Shown here: piece by piece, positions 46,499 through 54,881 of the stretch
Numbering within the stretch: position 1 is the stretch's first letter
How the letters are laid out: each line of letters begins with the position of its first letter
Assembly: GCA_016183815.1 (NCBI GenBank)
Contig: JACPDW010000036.1
Span: forward strand, 1-64,000
DNA length: 64,000 bases
Direction: 5' to 3'
Origin: Flavobacteriia bacterium
Lineage (GTDB): Bacteria; Bacteroidota; Bacteroidia; Flavobacteriales_D; Crocinitomicaceae
The notes under the pieces: generated by a model
Told to the model about the DNA's origin: nothing
Seen by the model: only the letters and a program-made list of their open reading frames with translations
Database searches by the model: none
Made by a program: the position numbers and the translations under genes

Positions 46499-47271
46499 AA
46501 AAAAAAATAAAAAAGTTAATTGGAAAAAAGTTTCTGAATTTTTTAAAAAAGTTACTATACAAGCGTATTGATGAACTTGATGTTATACATAATTATTTGA
46601 AAAGAATTAACTCCAATCATGGAGTGATGGTTGACGTTGGTGTACATTATGGTGAATCTTGTATCCCCTTTTTAAAAGACGGTTGGAAAGTATATGGTTT
46701 TGAACCAGATAAAGAAAATCAAAAGATTCTTAAAAAAGAAATTACTGATACTTCTAATTTTGTTCTATTTGATTATGCTTTATCAAATGAACCTGGTGAA
46801 ATGAATTTTTATGCATCAGAAGAGTCTACTGGAATTTCAAGTCTACTTAATTTTCACGAGACGCATATTATTTCAAATGTTGTAAAAGTTGAAACTTTAA
46901 AAAATATTATCGATCAACACAATATTCAAAATATTAAACTTTTAAAAATTGATGTAGAAGGTTATGATTATTTTGTTTTAAAAGGTTTTGATTTTGAAAA
47001 ACACACTCACCCAGAATATATTATATGTGAGTATGAAGATTTGAAAACTTCTAAATTGGGTTATAATGTTTTAGATATGATTGAATATCTTCAAACTATC
47101 GGTTACAAAGTTTTAGTGTGTGAATGGGAACCGATAATAAAATATGGTGGTCATCACAGATTTAACAAGGCAAAATTTTATCCATGTGATTTAAATCCTA
47201 AAGCTTGGGGTAATTTAATTGCGTTTAAAGATGAAAATTTCATCCAATTTGCTCTAAAAAAAATGAACTAA
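46495..47271 (+). CDS. FkbM family methyltransferase
   Basis: The 258-residue protein has the FkbM fold signatures: MVDVGVHYGESCIPFLKDGW (SAM-binding loop), VYGFEPDKENQKIL, VKVETLKNII and IKLLKIDVEGYDYFVLKGF. It should O-methylate a sugar or sugar acid with S-adenosylmethionine. It overlaps the anomerase-like gene by 4 bp and the aldolase gene by 1 bp, so it belongs to the same operon. The target is not known. The N-terminal ~30 residues are strongly basic. Confidence 0.88.
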   Translation: MKKKIKKLIGKKFLNFLKKLLYKRIDELDVIHNYLKRINSNHGVMVDVGVHYGESCIPFLKDGWKVYGFEPDKENQKILKKEITDTSNFVLFDYALSNEPGEMNFYASEESTGISSLLNFHETHIISNVVKVETLKNIIDQHNIQNIKLLKIDVEGYDYFVLKGFDFEKHTHPEYIICEYEDLKTSKLGYNVLDMIEYLQTIGYKVLVCEWEPIIKYGGHHRFNKAKFYPCDLNPKAWGNLIAFKDENFIQFALKKMN

Positions 47272-48056
47272 TGAAAAACATTACTCCAAATTGGTCATTA
47301 AAAGATAAATTAAAAAATAATCAGCTGACTTTAGGTTCTTGGTTAACAATCCCTCATCAATCGGTAGTAGAAATTATGGCAACTGCTGGTTTCGAGTGGC
47401 TTACTCTTGATTTAGAACATGCAGCTATCGATATTTCTCAAGCCATGAATATGATTGCTTTAATCCAAGGAAAAGGAATGAAGGCTTTGGTTCGTGTCAG
47501 TAAAAATGAAGAAGTAATCATTAAAAGAATGCTTGATGCTGGTGCAGATGGAGTGATTATTCCAACCGTAAAAAATGCAGAAGAAGCCAGACAAGCTGTA
47601 GATTTTGTTAAATATCCACCTGTAGGTAAAAGAGGTGTTGGTCTGAATAGAGCTCAAAATTACGGAACTGGTTTTGACGAATACCAAGATTGGCTAAAAA
47701 ATGAATGTGTCATTATTGTTCAAATTGAACACATTGAGTCAGTTCATAACTTAGAATCTATTTTAAATGTAGAAGGAATCGACGGAATCATTGTTGGACC
47801 TTATGATCTTTCTGCTTCTATGGGAATGCCTGGAAATTACGAACACCCAGATGTAGTTATTGCTTTAAAAAAAGTAGAAGAAACAACCTTAAGGATGAAA
47901 AAACCACTAGGATTTCATGTGATTCATTCAGATCATCAAAAAACATTGGATAAAATAAATGTAGGATATTCCTTTTTAGCATTTAGTATCGATTTCTTTT
48001 TCTTAGGTGACAAAGCAAGAGATGAAATGAATTTATTAAAAAGTAAAATTCAATAA
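47271..48056 (+). CDS. HpcH/HpaI family pyruvate aldolase
   Basis: The 261-residue protein is a class II pyruvate aldolase. It has LGSWLTIPHQSVVEIMATAG, WLTLDLEHAAID with the catalytic His, LVRVSKNEEVIIKRMLDAGA, PPVGKRGVGLNRAQNYG and QIEHIESVHNLE with the metal-binding Glu. GIDGIIVGPYDLSASMG supplies the second acidic ligand. Family members condense or cleave pyruvate with aldehydes to give 4-hydroxy-2-oxo acids. Inside a biosynthetic locus with a CMP-sugar synthetase it could build a keto-deoxy sugar acid from pyruvate and a sugar aldehyde. That direction is inference. Confidence 0.9.
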   Translation: MKNITPNWSLKDKLKNNQLTLGSWLTIPHQSVVEIMATAGFEWLTLDLEHAAIDISQAMNMIALIQGKGMKALVRVSKNEEVIIKRMLDAGADGVIIPTVKNAEEARQAVDFVKYPPVGKRGVGLNRAQNYGTGFDEYQDWLKNECVIIVQIEHIESVHNLESILNVEGIDGIIVGPYDLSASMGMPGNYEHPDVVIALKKVEETTLRMKKPLGFHVIHSDHQKTLDKINVGYSFLAFSIDFFFLGDKARDEMNLLKSKIQ

Positions 48057-48057
48057 A

Positions 48058-48933
48058 ATGAAAGTAGCAGTTTTTGGTGGGAGTGGTTTTCTTGGACTTT
48101 ATTTAGCTAAAGAATTATTGAGAAGAAATTATTGTGTGGTTATATTTGATATTGTTGATACTAGTTATACACATGAAAATTTAACTTTTTGCATTACAGA
48201 CATCTTAAATGCCAAATTAATTGAAGAACAAATAGTTGAAGGTCAATTTGATTATGTGTATAATCTAGCAGGTTTTGCAAATTTAGACAAAGCAGTTTTG
48301 GATCCATTTAGAACGATGGAACTAAATGTTTTAGGAAATATTAATATTCTCAACGCCTGTCTTAAAGCTAATATTAAAAGATTTATTTATGCAAGTAGTG
48401 CTTATGCGATGAGCGACAAAGGTTCTTTTTATGGTATAAGTAAACTCACATCTGAAAAAATAGTGGAAGAATATGCTGTAAAATTTGACCTTAAATTTAC
48501 CATTTTAAGATATGGTTCGGTATATTCAGAATTAGATTATGACAATAATTATATCTACAATCTAATAAAAAATGCTATTGATACAGGTAAAATTGAACAT
48601 GGTGGTGATGGAAACGAAATGAGAGAATATATACATGCTTCTGATGCCGCAAAACTTTCGGTCGATGTATTAAAAAGTGAAGATTTTGTTAATGAACATG
48701 TTATTTTTACTGGAATTGAAAAAATGAAACGTTCAGAACTATTTGAAGTCATAAATGAAATCCTAGGCAATAAAATTGAAATTACCTATAAAAACAGTAG
48801 CTATAATCACCATTATCGTTTTACTCCATATTCCTATTCTCCTACTTTAAGTAAAAAAATGGTTGCAAATCCTCATATTGACATGGGACAAGGTTTGTTA
48901 GAATGTATAAAAGCTGTTTATAATAATAAATGA
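48058..48933 (+). CDS. NAD-dependent epimerase/dehydratase (extended SDR)
   Basis: The 291-residue protein has VAVFGGSGFLGLYLAKELL for NAD binding. YVYNLAGFANLDKAVLDP follows, then YASSAYAMSDKGSFYGISKL, with the Ser and the Tyr-x-x-x-Lys, and ILRYGSVYS. It is a nucleotide-sugar or sugar-acid epimerase/dehydratase. The substrate is unknown. It lies 1 bp after the aldolase gene and overlaps the next gene by 4 bp. Confidence 0.88.
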   Translation: MKVAVFGGSGFLGLYLAKELLRRNYCVVIFDIVDTSYTHENLTFCITDILNAKLIEEQIVEGQFDYVYNLAGFANLDKAVLDPFRTMELNVLGNINILNACLKANIKRFIYASSAYAMSDKGSFYGISKLTSEKIVEEYAVKFDLKFTILRYGSVYSELDYDNNYIYNLIKNAIDTGKIEHGGDGNEMREYIHASDAAKLSVDVLKSEDFVNEHVIFTGIEKMKRSELFEVINEILGNKIEITYKNSSYNHHYRFTPYSYSPTLSKKMVANPHIDMGQGLLECIKAVYNNK

Positions 48934-49625
48934 GAAATATTGGAAATTTACTATCTTTAAGTAATTTAGAGGAATGGGTTAAAACTATTTGTACTATAAT
49001 TTCTGAAAGAATAACTAAAACCTTAGAATCAAGTGTTAATTTCAATATTGCAATTTCAGGTGGGAATACACCAAAACTTGTGTTTGAAGAGTTAATTAAA
49101 AATCAGTATTTGAAAAATGATAGTTGGAAAAAAGTAAATTTCTTTTGGGTCGATGAAAGAATGGTTCCTATTAATCATCCTGAAAGTAATTTTGGTAATG
49201 CAATGAGATTTTTATCGCAAATTCCTGCTAACTTTTTCCAAATGTATGATGAAAATATTGGGTTAGAAGCTTCTATTGTAAATTATTGCAAACAATTAGA
49301 AGCTGTTCCAAAAAAAGGGAACTTTCCGTTTTTTAATTTAATGTTACTAGGAATGGGCGATGATGGTCATACTGCATCACTATTTCCCAATACTAAAGGT
49401 TTATTAGAAAATAAAAGCTTTGTAATTTGTAACGAAGTACCACAATTTAATACTTCAAGAATTACCTTAACTTTTCCTGTAATTAAAAATTCAGATGAAC
49501 TTTTGATACTAATTAATAGAGAAAAGGTAAAGTTGTTGCATGAAATAATAGATTATAAGACAAATTATCCCATTGAAAAATTATTTGATGGAGGAACAAA
49601 TATAACATGGTTATACCATAATTGA
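48930..49625 (+). CDS. 6-phosphogluconolactonase / sugar-phosphate isomerase family protein
   Basis: The 231-residue protein has the NagB/Pgl fold motifs FNIAISGGNTPKLVFEEL, VNFFWVDERMVPINHPESNFG and NLMLLGMGDDGHTASLFPNT. The GMGDDGHTASLFP motif is typical of 6-phosphogluconolactonases. In a polysaccharide operon it may hydrolyse a lactone of a sugar acid or isomerise an amino-sugar phosphate rather than serve the pentose phosphate path. It is coupled to the epimerase gene by a 4-bp overlap. Confidence 0.85.
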   Translation: MRNIGNLLSLSNLEEWVKTICTIISERITKTLESSVNFNIAISGGNTPKLVFEELIKNQYLKNDSWKKVNFFWVDERMVPINHPESNFGNAMRFLSQIPANFFQMYDENIGLEASIVNYCKQLEAVPKKGNFPFFNLMLLGMGDDGHTASLFPNTKGLLENKSFVICNEVPQFNTSRITLTFPVIKNSDELLILINREKVKLLHEIIDYKTNYPIEKLFDGGTNITWLYHN

Positions 49626-49629
49626 AAAC

Positions 49630-50274
49630 ATGATAAAAAATATTTTTTTTGATTTTGATGGTGTTTTGGCGGAATCAGTTAATGTTAAAACCGAAGCATT
49701 TAAGAATTTGTATTTACCATTTGGTGAAGAAATTGCTAACAAAGTAGTTGAACATCATTTAGCACATGGTGGAATTAGTCGATTTGAAAAAATTAAAAAA
49801 TATCACCAAGATTTTTTGGGAATTGAGTTAAGTGAAAATGAAGTCTTTCATTGGGCAGAGAAATTTTCTGAATTGGTATTAATAGGTGTCATTGAATCAC
49901 CAGAAGTAAAAGGAGCGGAGGATTTTCTTAAAAAGAATTTCGAGAATTATCAATTTTGGGTAATAACAGGTACACCTACTGAAGAAATTAAAATAATTTT
50001 AGAAAAAAGAAACTGGAACAGCTATTTTAAAGGTGCTTTTGGCTCACCTGAGAAAAAAAATCATTGGACTGAATTTTTGATTGAAAAGTACGATATTAAT
50101 AGAAAAGAAACAGTATTTGTCGGTGATGCAACAACTGATCAAGAAGCAGCATACTATTCAAAGCTTCATTTTATTTTGAGAAGAAATGAAGACAACAAAC
50201 ATTTATTTAAAAACTATAAAGGATTTGAATTAAATGATTTAACAAATTTAAATGAAATTTTAAAATCAATCTAA
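49630..50274 (+). CDS. HAD family phosphatase
   Basis: The 214-residue HAD hydrolase has NIFFDFDGVLAESVNVKTEA (nucleophile Asp and general acid Asp), VITGTPTEE (motif II Thr), and KKNHWTEFL (motif III Lys region). VFVGDATTDQEAAYYSK is motif IV. It should remove a phosphate from a small phosphosugar or sugar-acid phosphate, comparable in position to the phosphatases of Kdo and sialic acid pathways. It lies 4 bp after the 6PGL-like gene and 1 bp before the dehydrogenase gene. Confidence 0.9.
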   Translation: MIKNIFFDFDGVLAESVNVKTEAFKNLYLPFGEEIANKVVEHHLAHGGISRFEKIKKYHQDFLGIELSENEVFHWAEKFSELVLIGVIESPEVKGAEDFLKKNFENYQFWVITGTPTEEIKIILEKRNWNSYFKGAFGSPEKKNHWTEFLIEKYDINRKETVFVGDATTDQEAAYYSKLHFILRRNEDNKHLFKNYKGFELNDLTNLNEILKSI

Positions 50275-50275
50275 A

Positions 50276-51223
50276 ATGAGCATAAAATTATTACTTACTT
50301 CCACTTCTTTCACTGATGCAAAAGGAGTACATCAAGACTTATTAAATAAACAAGGTTTTGATATAGATGTGATGAGAGGTCCATTGTTTGATTATGAATT
50401 GAAACCCATCATAGCAAATTATGATGCGGTGATTTGTGGAGACGATGAATATACTGCTGAAATACTTGAAATAGGTAAAGCTGGCAAGTTGAAGTATATC
50501 TCAAAATATGGAGTTGGACTAGATAAAATTGATCTTAAAAAAGCTAAAGAACTTGGAATACCTGTAACAAATTGTCCAGGTGTGAATCAAGTTTCTGTTG
50601 CAGAACATGTTTATGCCTTATTGTTAAGCTTCGTTAAAAATATACATTTAGAATATAACATAACAAAAGACGGAGGATGGAAAAGACACGTTAGTACAGA
50701 AATTTATGGAAAAACATTAGGAATTGTTGGACTTGGAGCTATTGGTAAAGAAGTGGCTAAAAGAGCAACTTGTTTTGGTTTAAATGTGATAGCATTTGAC
50801 AAATTTGTTAGTGCTGATTTTATCAACGAACATCCATTTATTAAATTAGCTGAAAACTTTGAAGAAATAGCCTCAAAATCAGACATTATTACGCTTCATG
50901 TTCCTCACACACCAGAAACAGAATCAATAATTAATGCTCAAATTATCAACGAAAAATTAAAAAAAGGAGTAATAATAATAAACACAGCTAGAGGAAAATT
51001 AGTTAATCTAGAAGACTTAATAAAAGGGTTAGACAGTGGAACAATTGGAGGATATTTGGCTGATGTATTAGACATTGAACCAATGCCAGAAAATTATGTC
51101 TTAAAAGATAAAGAAAATGTATTAATCACCCCACACATTGGATCTAGAACTTATGAAAGTGTTCAAAGACAGGGTTTATTTGCTGTTCAAAATCTGATTA
51201 AATTACTTAAAAATAATGAATAA
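50276..51223 (+). CDS. D-isomer-specific 2-hydroxyacid dehydrogenase
   Basis: The 315-residue protein is of the phosphoglycerate dehydrogenase type. It has VTNCPGVNQVSVAEHVYALL, the NAD motif GIVGLGAIGKEVAKRA, TLHVPHTPETESIINAQ, INTARGKLVNLEDL with the catalytic Arg, and VLITPHIGSRTYESV with the catalytic His. It interconverts a 2-keto acid and a D-2-hydroxy acid with NAD. There is no ACT domain. In this operon it might make or use the acid that feeds the aldolase step. It overlaps the next gene by 8 bp. Confidence 0.9.
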   Translation: MSIKLLLTSTSFTDAKGVHQDLLNKQGFDIDVMRGPLFDYELKPIIANYDAVICGDDEYTAEILEIGKAGKLKYISKYGVGLDKIDLKKAKELGIPVTNCPGVNQVSVAEHVYALLLSFVKNIHLEYNITKDGGWKRHVSTEIYGKTLGIVGLGAIGKEVAKRATCFGLNVIAFDKFVSADFINEHPFIKLAENFEEIASKSDIITLHVPHTPETESIINAQIINEKLKKGVIIINTARGKLVNLEDLIKGLDSGTIGGYLADVLDIEPMPENYVLKDKENVLITPHIGSRTYESVQRQGLFAVQNLIKLLKNNE

Positions 51224-52247
51224 ATTTATTATTATTTTTATTATACTATGTAATTACTGTTTTTCTCAAAACTATACAGGAAAATTAATTCTCACAACTA
51301 GATGGTTTCATCCAAGAAACTCTATGGATACGTTGAGTACTTTAAAAGCAATTCGAGATTTTAAACCTTCAAGAATAGATTGGGTTTACACGAATGATTC
51401 AAATGTGACAAATATTTTTAAAAAGTTGAATATTGCTTATAGTTTAACTGCAAACCCAATGTGCCCTGACTCTTCAGGCTATACAACACAAAAATTAAGA
51501 ATTAAAACAATAAACGGTGAAACTTATATTGCGCCATGGATGAAAAGTTGGAAAATTAAAACTCCCTATTGGGGATGTGTAAACAATCCTGAATTTCAAA
51601 AATTATTCTTAGATTACACAAAATCCTTAGTTAAATTAGGTCCTGATGGTATTATGGTTGATAACCCAGAATTTAATGCTAGACTTGAAAGAGACAAATT
51701 GATTGGTTGTTTTTGTGATCATTGTGAAAGAAAATTTATTAATAAAAAATTTAGATACAAAAGAAATAAAAATAAATTAGAAGAAGAAATTAAAACTTTA
51801 ATCGAAAATTCAAAAGATAAAAATTTTAAAAAAAATGAATTACAAATTAAATATGAGGAATTTCAAATTAATTCAGTTACTAAATTTTTGGCTAATTGGA
51901 AAAAGGAATTATTAAAAACTAATCCTAATCTTAAGTTTTTCTGTAATAATTACAACGGTGAGTGGAGAAAATATCATTTAATTTTTGATGGTGGTATCGC
52001 TGAAATCACTGAAAGCAATATTAATGACAAGAAACTTGATGAATTATATAAGTTATCTGATAGTTTAAAAAAATCACAACTATTTAATTGTAATTCTGGA
52101 GATTTCTCTTTACATGAAAAATTGCTTATTTATAACTTAAAACACAATAGAGATATTTTAATACCATGGGATTTATTTATTTTAGGAGAAAAAAATCGAT
52201 TTTATATGGATGAAAAAAAATTCAATGAAATTATCAATGAATACTAA
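51216..52247 (+). CDS. Exported glycoside-hydrolase-like protein (TIM barrel), possibly shortened
   Basis: The 343-residue protein has a signal peptide (FIIIFIILCNYCFSQ). KLILTTRWFHPRNSMDTLST follows, and then PDGIMVDNPEFNARLERDK, and GCFCDHCERKF, a Cys-rich element typical of hypothetical TIM-barrel glycosidases. ITESNI and ILIPWDLFILGEKNRFYMD are near the end. It would act in the periplasm or outside the cell, perhaps trimming the polymer. From memory, proteins of this kind usually continue for some distance past the PWDxF motif, so the C-terminus may be lost. The 143-bp gap downstream shows no continuation I can read. No enzyme class can be assigned. Confidence 0.7.
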   Translation: MNKFIIIFIILCNYCFSQNYTGKLILTTRWFHPRNSMDTLSTLKAIRDFKPSRIDWVYTNDSNVTNIFKKLNIAYSLTANPMCPDSSGYTTQKLRIKTINGETYIAPWMKSWKIKTPYWGCVNNPEFQKLFLDYTKSLVKLGPDGIMVDNPEFNARLERDKLIGCFCDHCERKFINKKFRYKRNKNKLEEEIKTLIENSKDKNFKKNELQIKYEEFQINSVTKFLANWKKELLKTNPNLKFFCNNYNGEWRKYHLIFDGGIAEITESNINDKKLDELYKLSDSLKKSQLFNCNSGDFSLHEKLLIYNLKHNRDILIPWDLFILGEKNRFYMDEKKFNEIINEY

Positions 52248-52253
52248 ATAAGT

Positions 52254-52261
52254 TAGCTTTG
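52254..52261 (+). promoter_or_regulatory. Possible -7 box TAGCTTTG inside the locus
   Basis: It fits TAnnTTTG and lies in the only gap over 100 bp within the polysaccharide locus (52248-52390). It is 129 nt before the next ATG, so it is a weak call. Confidence 0.3.
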
Positions 52262-52390
52262 ATATACTACTGAAAGTAAGCTTCTCATTACAATTATTAT
52301 TTAAAAAAACCAAATATTGTTAATAATTATTAAATTCGTAAATTGTGTGAAATGTATGTTAAGTCGAATTGATAACATTTATTTTTTAAT

Positions 52391-53137
52391 ATGAAAATAA
52401 AATTAATAAAAAAAATAATATCGTTTTTAATTATCATTTTGAAATATAAAAATTTTAAAAAGAAAAAAATTTTAATTTATACTGATTCAAGAGGATATAA
52501 TGTTATTGGAAAATTTGGAAAGATTCCATTTGATTCATATATTTTTCAACTTTGTTTTAAGTACAATGTAGATTATTTCATTTGCCCAGAAAAATATACT
52601 ACAATTGTTGATTTCTTAAATTATATAAATGAAATTGATACAAATAAATATGACTTCATTATTATGCATTGTGGTGTGGTTGATTTTTCACCAAGACCAT
52701 TGACAAATATATCAAATGTTAAAGAAAGTAAAAAAGGGAATAAAACATTTGACCAATTGTTCAATTTAAATCAAGAATATTATGATAATCCATTTGAAAC
52801 TGAATATAATAATGAAAAAACTATAACGTTATATTCAACAAAATATCTTGAGTCACACATTATTCCACATTTAAAAAAGATAAAAAATCTTATTTGGATA
52901 AACTCAAATAAATTTGTTTTTGGTTGGGAAGGTAATTATACAAAAGGAAGACCAAAAAATATAATGCAAACAGTAAATGATTTTGATTCTGTTATGTCTT
53001 ATCATATAAAGAATTTTATCGATTTAAAGTCATGGGATGACAATACAATAAAAGATTTAACAATTGACAATATCCATTTTACAAAAGAAGGATTCTATGA
53101 AATTTATCAATTAATTAAAAAAGAAATAGAAAAATGA
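52391..53137 (+). CDS. SGNH/GDSL-like hydrolase-fold protein
   Basis: The 248-residue protein starts with a short hydrophobic stretch (IISFLIIILKY) that may anchor it. ILIYTDSRGYNVIG follows, with the Ser of block I. DFIIMHCGVVDFSPRP is block III and LTIDNIHFTKEGFYEI block V, with Asp and His. This is the layout of an SGNH esterase or acyltransferase fold. In a polysaccharide locus such proteins often add or remove O-acetyl groups. The substrate is unknown. It overlaps the first DUF115 gene by 4 bp. Confidence 0.72.
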   Translation: MKIKLIKKIISFLIIILKYKNFKKKKILIYTDSRGYNVIGKFGKIPFDSYIFQLCFKYNVDYFICPEKYTTIVDFLNYINEIDTNKYDFIIMHCGVVDFSPRPLTNISNVKESKKGNKTFDQLFNLNQEYYDNPFETEYNNEKTITLYSTKYLESHIIPHLKKIKNLIWINSNKFVFGWEGNYTKGRPKNIMQTVNDFDSVMSYHIKNFIDLKSWDDNTIKDLTIDNIHFTKEGFYEIYQLIKKEIEK

Positions 53138-54000
53138 TAAAGAAATTTTTAAAAACCATTTTTTATAAAGTAGTTAGTCCATATGCTTATTTTGGAAGTG
53201 TCCCTAAATGGAAACAATTTTTCATAAGTCTAAGATACATCTTAGCAAGTAAAGGTATAATACTCAATAGAAATGTGAGACAATTAAAAAAAATTAAAAA
53301 TAGTCATCAAGGACAAAGATGTTTTATTATAGGGAATGGACCATCTTTGAATAAAATGGACTTAACAAAGCTTAAAAATGAAATCACATTTGGTGTAAAT
53401 GCTATTTATTTAAACTATGAAAAAATGAATTTTCATCCAACTTATTATGTAGTTGAGGATATTTTTGTAGCAGAAGATAGAGCAGATGAAATAAATAATT
53501 ACAAACAGCCTAAAATTAAATTTTTTGGAAATTATTTAAGAAAATATATAAAAAAAGATGAAAAAACTGTTTTTATGAACCTAATTAGAAATTATTCCGA
53601 CATTGATAATTTTCCATATTTCTCTACCAATTGTTTAAAAGATTTAGGCGTTGGTGGATCTGTTACATACGTATGTCTAGAACTAGCTTTCTACATGGGT
53701 TTTAAAGAGGTTTATATGATTGGTTTTGATCATAATTATGTTATTCCGAATTCTGTCATTATTACAAATGAGCGTATTACTGGTTGTGATATATTGTCAA
53801 CCGAAGATGATGTTAATCACTTTCATAAAGATTATTTTGGAAAAGGATATAGATGGCATGACCCTAAAGTAGATCGTATGGAAGTTGGATTTTCTAAAGC
53901 AAATGAGATTTATTCAAAGCATGGAAAAAAAATATTTAATGCTTCTGTTGGGGGTAAACTTGAAGTTTTTGAAAGAATAGATTATAATTCCATATTTTAA
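53134..54000 (+). CDS. DUF115 / MptE-like protein, GT42-like motifs (paralogue 1)
   Basis: The 288-residue protein contains FIIGNGPSLNKMDLTKL and ITFGVNAIYLNYEKMNFHPT. GVGGSVTYVCLELAFYMGFK, YMIGFDHNY, DDVNHFHKDYFGKGYRWHDP and IFNASVGGKLEVFERI follow. The family is annotated as DUF115 or 6-hydroxymethylpterin diphosphokinase MptE-like. The GNGPSL loop and the later NHF..DYF element recall the GT42 sialyltransferases, where a GNGPSL motif binds CMP-sugar and a His acts as base. Two paralogues lie at 56315 and 59419. A glycosyltransferase role is inferred. The N-terminal ~50 residues are basic and hydrophobic, perhaps membrane-associated. Confidence 0.8.
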   Translation: MIKKFLKTIFYKVVSPYAYFGSVPKWKQFFISLRYILASKGIILNRNVRQLKKIKNSHQGQRCFIIGNGPSLNKMDLTKLKNEITFGVNAIYLNYEKMNFHPTYYVVEDIFVAEDRADEINNYKQPKIKFFGNYLRKYIKKDEKTVFMNLIRNYSDIDNFPYFSTNCLKDLGVGGSVTYVCLELAFYMGFKEVYMIGFDHNYVIPNSVIITNERITGCDILSTEDDVNHFHKDYFGKGYRWHDPKVDRMEVGFSKANEIYSKHGKKIFNASVGGKLEVFERIDYNSIF

Positions 54001-54005
54001 TTTTC

Positions 54006-54872
54006 ATGACAGTTAGTATATTAATTAACAATTATAATTATGGTCATTTCTTAGATGAATGTTTGCTTTCTATACAAAACCAAACTGTTAAACCTGATGA
54101 AGTGATTTTATATGATGATGGTTCCACTGATAACTCATTGGAGGTAGTTTCCAAATATAATTTTGTAAAGGTAATAGCTAATAAAAATTTTGGCGAAAAA
54201 CCTTCATTTAATCAAGGAAATGCAATTAATCAAGCGTTTAAAGAATCAACAGGTCAAATAATTATTCTGCTTGATAGTGATGATTTTTTTGATCCAAAAA
54301 AAGTAGAAAGTGTAAAATACCATTTTGAAAATAATAAGAGCTTAGTGTTTCTTCAAGATTCATACTTTGAGTATTATTCCAAAGATAATTTTTCAAAAAA
54401 AAGTAACACTAAGATTGATTTTAACTATCTAAAATTATATCAAAGAGAAAATTGGACAGCCTACTTTAACCCAACAAGTATGATGTCATTTTCTAGAGAC
54501 TATCTTGAAAAACAACTTCCTATCACAGTTGATGACTTTTGGAGAGTTTGGCCAGATGTTAGATTATCAAGAATAGCACCTTACTTTGGTGATATTTGCA
54601 TGTTAGATGAAGCTTATACCTATTACAGAAGACATTTGTCAAGTGACTCAGCTACCATGAATGCAAGTCATCAAAAGGCACTTGAAAATCAAATTGCACA
54701 TCATGAATATATTAATAAAAAATTGATATCCCTTGGATTTGAAAAAATTAATTTTACAAAAAGTATTCCTTTTAAAAGATATAAATTGAGGCTTAAATAC
54801 CCAGAAAAAGTAATACGATATATTTTATTACCTAGTAAAATAATACATTTTATAAAAAATATTTTTACTTAA
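54006..54872 (+). CDS. Family 2 glycosyltransferase
   Basis: The 288-residue GT-A enzyme has VSILINNYNYGHFLDECLLS, QTVKPDEVILYDDGSTDNSL and the DxD-like motif IILLDSDDFFDPKKV. It adds a sugar to the lipid-linked repeat unit on the cytoplasmic face. The region WRVWPDVRLSRIAPYFGDIC and the late YTYYRRH are common in GT2 enzymes. It lies 5 bp after the DUF115 gene and 9 bp before the flippase gene. Donor and acceptor are unknown. Confidence 0.9.
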   Translation: MTVSILINNYNYGHFLDECLLSIQNQTVKPDEVILYDDGSTDNSLEVVSKYNFVKVIANKNFGEKPSFNQGNAINQAFKESTGQIIILLDSDDFFDPKKVESVKYHFENNKSLVFLQDSYFEYYSKDNFSKKSNTKIDFNYLKLYQRENWTAYFNPTSMMSFSRDYLEKQLPITVDDFWRVWPDVRLSRIAPYFGDICMLDEAYTYYRRHLSSDSATMNASHQKALENQIAHHEYINKKLISLGFEKINFTKSIPFKRYKLRLKYPEKVIRYILLPSKIIHFIKNIFT

Positions 54873-54881
54873 AATTAATCC

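Noticed and set aside
48930-49625. Pentose phosphate pathway enzyme 6-phosphogluconolactonase
   Set aside because: No zwf or gnd is adjacent and the gene is translationally coupled to sugar-acid genes, so a housekeeping role is less likely than a pathway-specific one.
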